Source: Enterovibrio coralii
Lineage (GTDB): Bacteria > Pseudomonadota > Gammaproteobacteria > Enterobacterales > Vibrionaceae
Length of the DNA stretch: 64,000 nt
Direction: 5' to 3'
NCBI RefSeq assembly: GCF_001559595.1
Contig: NZ_LNTY01000050.1
Span: 1 to 64,000 of the forward strand
A model generated the notes under the pieces. It saw only the letters and a program-made list of their open reading frames with translations, was not told the DNA's origin and ran no database searches. Numbering within the stretch: the first letter of the stretch is position 1; every line of letters starts with the position of its first letter. Positions 52,334-61,421 of this stretch are shown one piece after another. The position numbers were made by a program, and so were the translations under genes.

Positions 52334-52926
52334 TTGTTATCATCGATAATTACGATTCATACGTTCATAATTTAGCGCAAGCGTTTGGTATTCACTGCGA
52401 CTCTATTAAGATTTTCAAAAACGACCAAGTCTCGATTGAAGAGCTAGAACAATTGCCAATCAAGCTGCTCGTTATCTCCCCAGGGCCTGGAAAGCCTGAG
52501 GATGCCGGTATTTCTTTAGATTTAGTTCAACATTTTTCCGGTAAGCTGCCCATTTTTGGCGTCTGTTTAGGGTTGCAATGCATCGGCGTTTCCCATGGCG
52601 GATTACTAACACACGCAAAAAGACCCATGCACGGGAAGTTGAGCCGGATAGTACATAACGCTAAAGGAGTCTTTGAAAAACTCAAGAATGAGTTGTTCGT
52701 CGTTAGATATAACTCTCTAATCATATCGAATGACATTGATGCACAGCCAGATATTGATGTGACTGCGGTGTCGGACGATGGTGAAGTGATGGCTATTAGT
52801 GTCGTCGGTCAACCCACGCATGCTGTTCAGTTCCACCCTGAGTCGTTTAATACCGAGGCCGGCAAGCAACTTATCGATAATATGTACCAAATAACCAAGG
52901 CGTTTTGGACTCAGCATGCTGACTGA
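52330..52926 (+). CDS. pabA: Glutamine amidotransferase component II (PabA/TrpG type)
   Basis: A 198-residue class I glutaminase. The start MIVIIDNYDSYVHNLAQAF is classic. VISPGPGKPEDAG is the oxyanion region. The catalytic Cys is in IFGVCLGLQCIG, with His and Glu in HAVQFHPESF. It would feed ammonia to the PabB-type subunit, whose stop codon it overlaps. The gene end overlaps the next start, so the whole block is translationally coupled. Confidence 0.9.
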   Translation: MIVIIDNYDSYVHNLAQAFGIHCDSIKIFKNDQVSIEELEQLPIKLLVISPGPGKPEDAGISLDLVQHFSGKLPIFGVCLGLQCIGVSHGGLLTHAKRPMHGKLSRIVHNAKGVFEKLKNELFVVRYNSLIISNDIDAQPDIDVTAVSDDGEVMAISVVGQPTHAVQFHPESFNTEAGKQLIDNMYQITKAFWTQHAD

Positions 52927-53749
52927 ACAGGGCTGCTGTTTGTGCGGGTTGTGCGTCGGAATGTGTGGTCAAATATCCGCTTACCAAGACCAAATTGCAG
53001 TGACAGGTGGATGTAAACGTCAAGGTGGCTTTTGTCAGACACTTTGTCCGAAAATCACACCCGATGCCGGCCGAGAGCATGCGACGATTTTGACTTATCG
53101 GTACGACTCTGGACAACGTCAGCTAAAGTCCCTGTTGCAAACGATCGCCCGACATCTGCTCAGTTCTCCAGACGACAAGTTGGTGGCCGCAATATCCACT
53201 GAGGACGCGCTAACGCCAATGTCCACTACATTGGATAATGACTCTGACATTGAAGGGTTGAGGTTTACTCACCCTTGCCGAAGTCCGACCCTAGCAAGTG
53301 TGTTTTCGCTACTGAAAAGCAACAGCACTATCCACTTGATAGGTACGCCCTGCGAAGCACTCGCGTTAAAGGGTGAGCGCCGCAAGTATGGCCCAATTTC
53401 AGCCAAGCTTGGTCTGACAGTCTCCGTGGCGTGTGATGTCATTCTCGACCGAAATCAGTTACTTCGCTGGATGCGAGAAATGGGCGTTTCTCGTCCAATA
53501 AAAAACGCTCGATATCAGGGCGGCGAATGGAGCTTCAAAGATGCAAAGGACAAACACATCTGCCTAGATTATCAACAGGCAAAGAATATGGCCTTTCCTA
53601 GTTGCGTAGCGTGTGAATTTGATTCTCAGTACTGTGAAGACATAAAGATACGTCGAATTACACCTTATGAATATGAAGTCTCCGGACGAACAGACGCAGG
53701 AGCAAGTTTTCTATCCAGAAATCACCACTCCCTCGGTTTATCAGTTTAA
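52916..53749 (+). CDS. FrhB-like iron-sulfur flavoprotein (F420 hydrogenase beta family)
   Basis: A 277-residue protein of the coenzyme F420 hydrogenase/dehydrogenase beta-subunit family. The N-terminus is dense in Cys (7, 8, 10, 13, 17, then 33, 40, 44), enough for two 4Fe-4S centres. HLIGTPCEALALKGERRKYG is the family strip, and VACEFDSQYCEDIKIRRI near the end adds more Cys. Bacterial members use flavin and accept electrons from ferredoxin, acting on various substrates. Here it could carry electrons between IorAB ferredoxin and a reductive or dehydrogenative step. It might replace the missing PapC-type dehydrogenase, but that is a guess. Confidence 0.72.
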   Translation: MLTEQGCCLCGLCVGMCGQISAYQDQIAVTGGCKRQGGFCQTLCPKITPDAGREHATILTYRYDSGQRQLKSLLQTIARHLLSSPDDKLVAAISTEDALTPMSTTLDNDSDIEGLRFTHPCRSPTLASVFSLLKSNSTIHLIGTPCEALALKGERRKYGPISAKLGLTVSVACDVILDRNQLLRWMREMGVSRPIKNARYQGGEWSFKDAKDKHICLDYQQAKNMAFPSCVACEFDSQYCEDIKIRRITPYEYEVSGRTDAGASFLSRNHHSLGLSV

Positions 53750-53785
53750 TCCTATTTCAAAAATCAAATAACAGGTTTGTATATA

Positions 53786-55003
53786 ATGAGTTTGCGTGAA
53801 GAAAGGCGCTTCGATGTGGAGAAGTTTAGGCAGGAGTTTCCAATTTTAAATGGCGAACAGCCGATACTGTATTTCGATAATGCAGCAACGAGTCTGAAGC
53901 CTGAGGTTGTTGTTAGAACGGTTTGTGATTTTTACCATTCTCACACCGCTAATATCCATCGCGGGGCACATTCGCTCTCCGAAATCACTTCGAGCAAGTA
54001 TGAAGACGTCCGTTCCACAATTGCTCGCTACTACGACGTTTTGCCGAAAGAAATTGTCTTCACCTATGGCGTTACCCACGGTGCGAACTTGCTGGCAAAA
54101 TCATTACATCTCACCAAAAACGATACTGTCATCGCCAGTGAACTTGAACATCACTCCAATATCCTGCCTTGGACAGACGCTGAGGTCGTTCTATGCCCAA
54201 TAGACGATAACGGGTTGATTGATTTGAATAAACTGAGAGACCTATTGCAAAAAAAACGGGTCAGGCTCGTGGCAATTCAACAAGCGTCAAATGTCACTGG
54301 TGTGGTGCAACCGATCAAGCAAATTTCAGAACTTGTGCATGAATACAATGCGCTATTGGTGATTGACGCAGCCCAATCCGCGCCCCACTTACTTCCTGGT
54401 CCAGGCGATATTGATTGTGATGTATACCTTGTCTCGGGACACAAGATGCTGGCCCCTAGTGGTACTGGTTTTATGTTTATTAAACAATCAGTTATAGAAA
54501 ACCTTGATGTCGGGTACCTTGGGGGCGGAGCCATTAACCGAGTCAATGGTGTTAACTATGAACTGCGCCCAGCCCCTTGGCGATTCGAGTCAGGGACACC
54601 GAACATCGAGGGCGTTTTAGGTTTGGGGGCTGCGTTTAACATGCTTACTGAGATAAAAGACTCCGGCAAGTTATATCTGGAGCAACTCGGGGGCTACTTG
54701 GAAGAGAAACTGTCGGCCATTCCGGGTGTCATTCCAATTGGCATTGATAATCCAGATCGAATCAAAACGATATTCAGTTTTACTTTGGCTAAAGATACGG
54801 TCGATATCGATCAATTTGCCAAGTTATTAAGCACCACAGAAAGCATCATGTGTCGCTCTGGATCGCTTTGCGCTCACCCTTTTTTCGACAAAGTAGATTC
54901 GAAAGGGGCAATCAGAATTTCTGCCTATCTCTACAACACGAAAGCCGAGATAGACATCATGGCACGCGTTATTAAAAGACTGTCCACTTTTCTTATGGGC
55001 TAA
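53786..55003 (+). CDS. SufS-like cysteine desulfurase (class V aminotransferase fold)
   Basis: A 405-residue PLP enzyme. The PLP Lys is in YLVSGHKMLAPSGTGF, with LEHHSNILPW and VIDAAQSAPH upstream. MCRSGSLCAHPFF carries the position of the SufS catalytic Cys (RxGxxC), so persulfide formation from cysteine is possible. It is not next to sufBCD or a sulfur acceptor of the usual kind. In this operon it may give sulfur to a thio group in the product, or serve as a selenocysteine-lyase-like beta-eliminating enzyme. ATG 53786 is chosen over TTG 53777. Confidence 0.82.
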   Translation: MSLREERRFDVEKFRQEFPILNGEQPILYFDNAATSLKPEVVVRTVCDFYHSHTANIHRGAHSLSEITSSKYEDVRSTIARYYDVLPKEIVFTYGVTHGANLLAKSLHLTKNDTVIASELEHHSNILPWTDAEVVLCPIDDNGLIDLNKLRDLLQKKRVRLVAIQQASNVTGVVQPIKQISELVHEYNALLVIDAAQSAPHLLPGPGDIDCDVYLVSGHKMLAPSGTGFMFIKQSVIENLDVGYLGGGAINRVNGVNYELRPAPWRFESGTPNIEGVLGLGAAFNMLTEIKDSGKLYLEQLGGYLEEKLSAIPGVIPIGIDNPDRIKTIFSFTLAKDTVDIDQFAKLLSTTESIMCRSGSLCAHPFFDKVDSKGAIRISAYLYNTKAEIDIMARVIKRLSTFLMG

Positions 55004-55015
55004 TGAGGGAATATT

Positions 55016-55728
55016 ATGAAACTAAGATACGCAGGGACGGACACGAAAAAGCCGATTGTTCACTTTGTTAATTGCATTGGTAAAGATGTCGGCTCTCTTA
55101 TTGTTTCACATCTGTCTGCATCTTTTCCTGACTATCAATTTGTCGATATCAATGCGCATGAAGGGATCGACGTAGAAGGGTACTTTTCTGAAATCGAGGA
55201 TTTCGGATCTCCGCTTGCTGTAATTATCTCTGGCAGCATGTCTTCTGTGAATGATGATGAACACTGGATCGCCGCTGTCAAAGAGCTGGCAAGAACTGCG
55301 ATGGATCCTAGTCATTTTGTCCCTTTACTTGGTGTTTGTTTTGGTCATCAGATCATTGCACAAGTTGCTGGGGCAAAAGTTGAGTCAGATAGTCGCCACC
55401 ATGAAGGAATGGTAACGTTAGAGTTACAGCAAGACATAGAGGGACTGGCACCAAAAGCCGCCAAGATTGCATGTTACGCATATCATCAAGATATTGTCCT
55501 CGGTTGTCCAAGTTCGTTCCATACATTATTGAGCGGCGATGGTGTCATCAATCAAGGAATGACTCATAACACCTTGCCGATTATGACCCATCAGGCCACC
55601 CTGAAGTTAGCCTAAACATCGTGAACTTGTTTAATTCATCGATTACTGACGCTCAGTTCAGTGACGACGGCATGAAGTTTGTGGGAAGTTTCATCAAGCA
55701 AGCGCAAGATTTTTGGAGTCAATCGTGA
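55016..55728 (+). CDS. Second class I glutamine amidotransferase-like protein, one frameshift
   Basis: A GuaA-type GATase domain with no synthetase attached. PLLGVCFGHQIIAQVAGAK has the nucleophile Cys. The frame ends at THQATLKLA, but adding one C near 55596 gives THQAHPEV. This restores the catalytic HPE motif and a C-terminus of about 40 residues ending in QDFWSQS. The repaired length is 237 residues. Its stop overlaps the next start (GTGA). It could feed ammonia to a partner, or hydrolyse a gamma-glutamyl amide as a deprotecting enzyme. The ATP-grasp ligase would suit such a protect/deprotect scheme. AGGGAAT precedes the ATG. Confidence 0.78.
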
Positions 55729-57008
55729 TCGAAGGTAAACATTTGCAGACCTTTTTTGAAGCTAACTTCGAAAAACTAAACAAGGCGATCAAGGATACGC
55801 CGATATATATGAACTATCCGAACTGCCAACCAAGTGAGGATAAGGTTTCATGGTTCAACTCACTGCCACTGTTAGATAAAACACAGATTATTGAAAAGTT
55901 TCCATTTAACTTTTTCTCTGAAGACTCTGATGCGATCTTTGATCCCAGTCAGAATGAAATCGTCGAATCATCAGGCACTTCTGAGCATAAGATACAAGTC
56001 ATTCGACCGTTAGACTTTAAGAAAATCTGGACTTCAGCCGCACATCGTTATCATAAGGTTTATGAGTCACCTGACGTCAAAGAAGCGATTTTAACCACCT
56101 TAAATTGCTCTCGCTCCCAGTGCAATCTTCCTTTTTCGGATTACGAGGAGCGTATCCAAGGACATCGTTTACTTCTCAATCGTTCCATCTCTCCTGTGCA
56201 TTGGAATGATGAAGAATGCCAGCGAATGTTAGATGAACTTGTGCGTTTCAAACCGACAGTCTTGACGGCGCATCCTCTCTACTTCATTCATTTTGACCGT
56301 TGGTTGCAACGAAATGGGAAGTCGGCACCTCATGTCCCGGTGATATTCTTCTCTTATGATTTTGTCTCTGATATCTGTATAGACCGAGCAAAACATTGGG
56401 ATGCCGACGATATAAGTGTCCAATATGGATTAACGGAGGTATTTACCGCGTTCACCCGATGCTCTCAAGGGCACTATCACCTTATTGAGGAAGGCCTCTA
56501 TGCTGAAGTATTGAATGACGGACAGCCGACATTACCAGGTGAAGTAGGTGAGTTGGTTCTAACTTCGGTACGAAATCCGCTGATGCCATTAGTGCGCTAC
56601 CGAACCGGAGATTTAGTCAAGGTTTCTAATCAGGGTTTATGCAGTTGCGACTTTAGTTCATTTCATATCGAAAGCCTTGAAGGACGCCAGCGTGAACGCA
56701 TCGTTGGAAAGGAAGAGGCTCTTTCACTACGCACTTTAGACCGGTTGCTCAGTCAATATCCGGAGGTAGATTATTACCAATTGGATCAAACTGATAACTC
56801 AAGGCCGAAACTGTTGTTGGTCTGTCCAAGCGATGAGAAAGAATCCTTGCCCGAGATTATTGATGCGAAAGTCTCGGCATTAATCGGATTGCCAGTGGAG
56901 GTGCTGGTAGTCCGAGAGATACCCATGCAACGGAATGGTAAATACGCTTATGTGATTGGGCAGGCCGTTGATACATTGGCACCCCCTGCAGAGATTGCCA
57001 TGCAATGA
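55725..57008 (+). CDS. PaaK-like phenylacetate-CoA ligase
   Basis: A 427-residue adenylate-forming enzyme of full PaaK length. NEIVESSGTSEHKIQV is the P-loop, altered from SGTTG, ISVQYGLTEVFTAF the A5 strip, MPLVRYRTGDLVK the A7 strip, and MQRNGKYAYVIG carries the C-terminal catalytic Lys. It would turn an aryl carboxylate into its CoA thioester, which IorAB next door could use or make. The start is GTG 55725, overlapping the previous stop. Its own stop overlaps iorA (ATGA). Confidence 0.85.
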   Translation: MIEGKHLQTFFEANFEKLNKAIKDTPIYMNYPNCQPSEDKVSWFNSLPLLDKTQIIEKFPFNFFSEDSDAIFDPSQNEIVESSGTSEHKIQVIRPLDFKKIWTSAAHRYHKVYESPDVKEAILTTLNCSRSQCNLPFSDYEERIQGHRLLLNRSISPVHWNDEECQRMLDELVRFKPTVLTAHPLYFIHFDRWLQRNGKSAPHVPVIFFSYDFVSDICIDRAKHWDADDISVQYGLTEVFTAFTRCSQGHYHLIEEGLYAEVLNDGQPTLPGEVGELVLTSVRNPLMPLVRYRTGDLVKVSNQGLCSCDFSSFHIESLEGRQRERIVGKEEALSLRTLDRLLSQYPEVDYYQLDQTDNSRPKLLLVCPSDEKESLPEIIDAKVSALIGLPVEVLVVREIPMQRNGKYAYVIGQAVDTLAPPAEIAMQ

Positions 57009-58899
57009 AGACCGTCCCCAAATTGATTTCCGGTGCAGAGCGAGTAGCGAATGCTCTGCACTGTGCTCGCACAGTCTGTGCTCGTGCTTACCCAGGTACT
57101 CCAGCTACCGCTATTTTTGAATCGTTCCGATCTATGGCTTCAGAGGTATTAGATGTCGAATGGGCGATTAATGAAAAAGTAGCTTTAGAGGAAGCGGGCG
57201 CGTCAGCAATGCTCGGTTTACGCTCAGTCTGTGTCATGAAACATTATGGGTTAAATGTCTGTGCTGACTTCTTAGCGGCGATTGCGTTAACCGACTACTT
57301 ACCAGGGGGGCTATTAATCTTAGTTGGAGATGACCCATCAGGCACTCCTCTCGAAGCGAGCAGGACTCTCGCCACTATGGTGCATTGTTTGGGGTTCCTG
57401 TCATAGAACTTTCCCTAGACGCTAATTTCCACGACGTAATTGAGAGCGCTTTTAAGCTTTCATCGAATTTTTCGCTGCCGGTGATTATCCGCACTACAAC
57501 TCGGCTATTGCAAAGCTATTACGCTTCAACTCCACAGAACACAGTCGAACTAGGTGATGTTAAAGTTGAAAAAGCCGCTCCAAAGCTAACCCCTCTTCCA
57601 GGAAAGATATTCTCATCACCCGCTGACCAATATCATTTGAAGCAAAAAGAAAAACTGGGCCAAATCGAAAGTATGGACACATACCTCCGGTTGAACATCT
57701 CAGAGTATCGCGAAGGCAGTAAGCGACTCGTTATCTCGAGTGGTCGGGCAACGGCGATGGTAGACGAGTGGATGATGCGTTCCAAAGGTGACGTCATTGA
57801 CCATATTAGGCTGCTGACAATATTCCCATTTCCTGATGAGTATCTGGCTCAACACCTAACGAGGTATGAGTCCATCATCGTGATTGAAGAGGGCGATGAT
57901 ATTGTTGAAACCTCAGTTAAACGGCTACTGTTTAATTGCGGAGTAACGTCAGTAAGTGTCGTCAGTCGTCAAAGTCGTCTTCCGTCTAAGCATAACGCAA
58001 GACCACTCTACTTAAAGTCCACCGTGGGTGAACTGACGTCGACTTTGGTAGCAGAGCTGTTGGAAGGCTACGTGCAACCTGAACTCACCATTCAAGAGAC
58101 GAGCAAGAATCAACAAAAAATTAAAGGGCACCTTTGTGCTGGCTGTCCACACTCATCTTCTTTATATGCTCTTAACATGGCGAAAAAACTGTCTTCAGAA
58201 GCTCTAACAGTGATTGGAGATGTAGGTTGCTACACGATGGGAATCGGCGATGCTGGCTATAACACCTTTGATACAGCTATGTGTATGGGAGCAAGTATTT
58301 CACTAGGAGTTGGCATACAGTCACAATATCAACGCTGTAAAGAGCCTAGACGGGTGATATCAGTGATAGGGGATTCAACGTTTTTCCACGCTGGGATCCC
58401 TGCATTAATCCAAGCAAAAAAACGTTCGGTGCCATTAGTTGTGATGGTCTTGGATAATCATGTAACTGCCATGACCGGTGGGCAACAAACTGTCAACTCC
58501 ACTGACGTTTCAATTAGCCAAGCGATTGAGGGCCTAGGCATTGAAGTGAATGTAGTCCAACCGTATGACATGCATAAGCTTACTCATTCCATTCTGGATG
58601 CACTTTCACAACATCAGCTAACTGTGTTGCTGGTAAGCGCACCGTGTCAACTCTATGAAGGCATAACCCACAGCCCAACGTATGCCGTTGATACCAGTTT
58701 GTGTGTTGCGAATTCTTGTCGTTGTCAATTTCGCTGCCAGCACGACTTCCAATGTGTTGCGCTTTCCTTAGATACGCCTGACATGAAGTACCCTTATACC
58801 ATCAAGGCCAATATTGATGAACAGATGTGTAACGGGTGTGGAGCCTGTGCGTCTTTGTGTGCACACGGGGCAATCAAAACAAAGAAGGAAATGCTTTGA
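57005..58899 (+). CDS. iorA: Indolepyruvate ferredoxin oxidoreductase alpha subunit-like, one frameshift
   Basis: Oxidatively decarboxylates arylpyruvates to aryl-acetyl-CoA, or the reverse, using TPP and ferredoxin. ARAYPGTPATAIFESFRSM opens the pyrimidine-binding domain. VIGDSTFFHAGIPALI and LDNHVTAMTGGQQ are the TPP-binding strips typical of IorA. MCNGCGACASLCAHGAI is a C-terminal 4Fe-4S motif, with further Cys before it. The frame closes at 57406; one lost C near 57372 (GCCACTATGG) explains it, since ALFGVPVIELSLD follows. The repaired length is 631 residues. An IorA inside a biosynthetic operon is uncommon. The actual aryl group is unknown. Confidence 0.87.
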
Positions 58900-59399
58900 A
58901 TATACGGGTTATGGGCTTTGGTGGCCAAGGTGTCGTTACTCTAGGAAGAGCATTATGTAATGTTGCCCTTTTTACTGGCTATTTTCCTAGCATGGTACTG
59001 TCAAAGGGGTCGACCCAAACCGGTGGGCCAGTAAGGTGCGATATCCGTCTTTTCGACGCTCCTCATCGCTTTGACGGGGTGGTGAGTGACGCTGCCTCTT
59101 TTGATAGCCTGACAATCAGTAAACAAGGCCACCTAGAATGGAAACTGGCCGACATGGTTCGCTCAAACATGGTCACACCTGAGGAAATCAGAGCGCTCTC
59201 AATTCCTCCCAAAGGGGCAAACTTTTTCCTACTGGGATGCTATTTAGCAGTGTGCGATAACTTAACCATCGATCATATGTCACCAGCGGTTTCGCAAACT
59301 ATGCCACCGGAGAGAGCGGGGCCAAACATTGAGTTATGTAATGCTGGATATGCGTTTGCTCAGCAGCGCCATCGCCCATCATCAAAGGGGGAATTGTGA
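58896..59399 (+). CDS. iorB: Indolepyruvate ferredoxin oxidoreductase beta subunit-like
   Basis: The gamma-type partner of IorA, 167 residues. IRVMGFGGQGVVTLGRALC is the conserved N-terminal glycine-rich motif, followed by STQTGGPVRCDIRL. The start is TTG 58896, overlapping the iorA stop, with AAGGAAATG upstream. A longer reading inside iorA is not credible. The tight coupling supports a working IorAB pair. Confidence 0.87.
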   Translation: MNIRVMGFGGQGVVTLGRALCNVALFTGYFPSMVLSKGSTQTGGPVRCDIRLFDAPHRFDGVVSDAASFDSLTISKQGHLEWKLADMVRSNMVTPEEIRALSIPPKGANFFLLGCYLAVCDNLTIDHMSPAVSQTMPPERAGPNIELCNAGYAFAQQRHRPSSKGEL

Positions 59400-60238
59400 G
59401 CGATAGTCACTCTCATTTTGCATTGAATAAGCGACGTATCGATTTCGGTTTGGTCGAATCGATAGATTTTGTGAGTAAAACCAAACCCTGGCTCGTACTA
59501 GTGCATGGCCTATTTGACTCGCCTGAAAGCTTCTCGAGAATAAGCCCATACCTCCAGGGGCACTTTAATGTCTTATCGCTAAACCTGCCATGCCATGGTC
59601 GAGACAGCAATAGATCTATCGTTTCCATAGATGAATCCGTCGAATTGCTAGTTGAAACGGTCTCTCGATATTGTCACAGGTTTCATTTGCTTGGGTTTTC
59701 TATGGGAGGTCGACTCTCCGTGCTGATGGCAAATCGATTAGGTCGACGCGTGCTGTCCTTGACTCTCGTCGATATGACCATGGATACATCCAACTATTCA
59801 GCTGACTACTTGAAGTCCCAATTGGGCGGTATTTTGGACCAAACCGAATTCAACCAGCAAGAAGTCACACTCCTGACGAGCAAATTCAAATATTTGTCTG
59901 AACGATCTTTTCGCTGGTTGGGTGAGAAACACACTTGGAACCTTAACCCACATATTGGGTTACGTTGGTTGCGCGATGTCGGCAATCGCAATATGTGGCG
60001 TCGCTGGAATGCAATCAAAGTTCCCAAGTTAGTGCTGCATAGTGCGAATAGCGGATACATCAAGCGCAGTGCATTGCTGCGGTACCGTTTATCTGCGCAC
60101 GTGGTTACCTTGAAAGGCGGCCATGCGCTTCACCAAATTTCGCCTGCTAAAGTCGCTAAATTATATAAACATTTTATTTCAACATCTCAAAAACAGTTTC
60201 ACCAAGGAAAGCCATCATGGAAAGTACAACGAATGTAA
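59396..60238 (+). CDS. Alpha/beta hydrolase of the operon
   Basis: A 280-residue alpha/beta hydrolase. LVLVHGLFDSPESF is the oxyanion strip, HLLGFSMGGRLSVLMANRL the nucleophile elbow (Ser in GFSMGG), and VVTLKGGHALHQIS holds the catalytic His. It resembles MenH-, BioH- or thioesterase-like enzymes. It might release or transfer an acyl group from the CoA thioester made upstream, or be a C-C hydrolase. It starts at GTG overlapping the iorB stop and overlaps the aminotransferase gene by 22 bp. Confidence 0.8.
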   Translation: MSDSHSHFALNKRRIDFGLVESIDFVSKTKPWLVLVHGLFDSPESFSRISPYLQGHFNVLSLNLPCHGRDSNRSIVSIDESVELLVETVSRYCHRFHLLGFSMGGRLSVLMANRLGRRVLSLTLVDMTMDTSNYSADYLKSQLGGILDQTEFNQQEVTLLTSKFKYLSERSFRWLGEKHTWNLNPHIGLRWLRDVGNRNMWRRWNAIKVPKLVLHSANSGYIKRSALLRYRLSAHVVTLKGGHALHQISPAKVAKLYKHFISTSQKQFHQGKPSWKVQRM

Positions 60239-61389
60239 TGCCTATCGTCGATAGACCGGAGATCGAGTTTGTCGCCGGCAAAGGGGACTATCTTTATGAC
60301 AGCAACGATAAGGCGTATATAGATTGGGTTCAGGGTTGGGCGGTTAATGGGCTTGGTCATTGTCACCCAGCAATGACCAGTGCCATTGCTAACCAAGCTG
60401 ATCGGCTGATCAACTGCAGCCCCGCTTTTCATAGCCGAAAAATGTCTTCACTGGCAAGTAAATTGGCTTCTTTAAGTGGTATGGATTATGTGTTCTTTGC
60501 TAATTCTGGTGCAGAAGCCAATGAAGGAGCGATAAAATTGGCCCGTAAGTGGGGTCAGCAGAATAAAGAGGGTGCTTTTGAGATCATCACTTTTGTAAAT
60601 GGGTTTCATGGGAGAACCTTGACCACAATGGCAGCGTCTGGGAAATCAGGCTGGGGTGATAAATTTGAGCCTAAAACACCGGGGTTTCATCATGCTACAT
60701 ACAACGACATTAATAGCGTTGAACGTCTGATCTCTTCTCGTACTGTAGGAGTGATGCTGGAGTTGATTCAAGGTGAGGCCGGGGTTGTAGAGGCTCAGTA
60801 CGAGTTTGTGAACGAACTAGTGGCACTATGTCGCCAGCATGGCATTCTTTTAATCGTTGATGAAATACAGACAGGTGTTTATCGGACCGGTACGGCCTTA
60901 TGCTGTGAACACTATGGTATTGCACCCGACATCATTACATTAGGTAAAGGATTAGGAGGCGGGGTTCCAGTATCAGCTCTGCTCACCAACAAGGCTATCA
61001 TGTGCTTTGAGCCGGGCGATCAGGGAGGAACGTTTAACGGAAACCCGTTGGCGATGGCGGCGGCAGAGTTAGTCATCGATGTCATGAATACAGACGATTT
61101 CAAACATCAATTGAGTGAGCGTAGTCAACAGTTTGAATCGGAGTTATCAAGGTTACAGAAGCTGTTCACATTGGGCAACATCTCAGGGAAAGGGATGTTA
61201 TGGGCGATTGAGTTGAACCGTCCAATTGGTGCAAAGGTGGTACAAACGGCATTTGATTTAGGTTTGCTGATCAACAATCCCAGAGCCGATAAGCTACGGT
61301 TTATGCCTGCTTTAAATCTTTCTGAGAGCGCCATGAAGAAAGGCTTTGATTTGCTGGAGCAGGCATTGCGTTCCGCTATTGAAGTATAG
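60217..61389 (+). CDS. Class III PLP aminotransferase (ArgD-like), last gene of the operon
   Basis: A 390-residue enzyme of the acetylornithine/4-aminobutyrate aminotransferase family. GWAVNGLGHCHPAM, FFANSGAEANEGAIKLARKW, LIVDEIQTGVYRTG and ITLGKGLGGGVPVSAL (with the PLP Lys) are all standard. It would exchange an amine on a ketone or aldehyde. In this setting it could make or use an aromatic amino acid, or supply an omega-amino partner for the ATP-grasp ligase. It has an AAGGAAAG ribosome site inside the previous gene. A strong terminator follows. Confidence 0.87.
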   Translation: MESTTNVMPIVDRPEIEFVAGKGDYLYDSNDKAYIDWVQGWAVNGLGHCHPAMTSAIANQADRLINCSPAFHSRKMSSLASKLASLSGMDYVFFANSGAEANEGAIKLARKWGQQNKEGAFEIITFVNGFHGRTLTTMAASGKSGWGDKFEPKTPGFHHATYNDINSVERLISSRTVGVMLELIQGEAGVVEAQYEFVNELVALCRQHGILLIVDEIQTGVYRTGTALCCEHYGIAPDIITLGKGLGGGVPVSALLTNKAIMCFEPGDQGGTFNGNPLAMAAAELVIDVMNTDDFKHQLSERSQQFESELSRLQKLFTLGNISGKGMLWAIELNRPIGAKVVQTAFDLGLLINNPRADKLRFMPALNLSESAMKKGFDLLEQALRSAIEV

Positions 61390-61421
61390 GGAGTTGTGGG
61401 GTGAGTACATGGGCATGTGTA

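Noticed and set aside
55106..60925. Several minus-strand frames inside the biosynthetic operon
   Set aside because: They are shadows of well-supported plus-strand genes and lack start signals.
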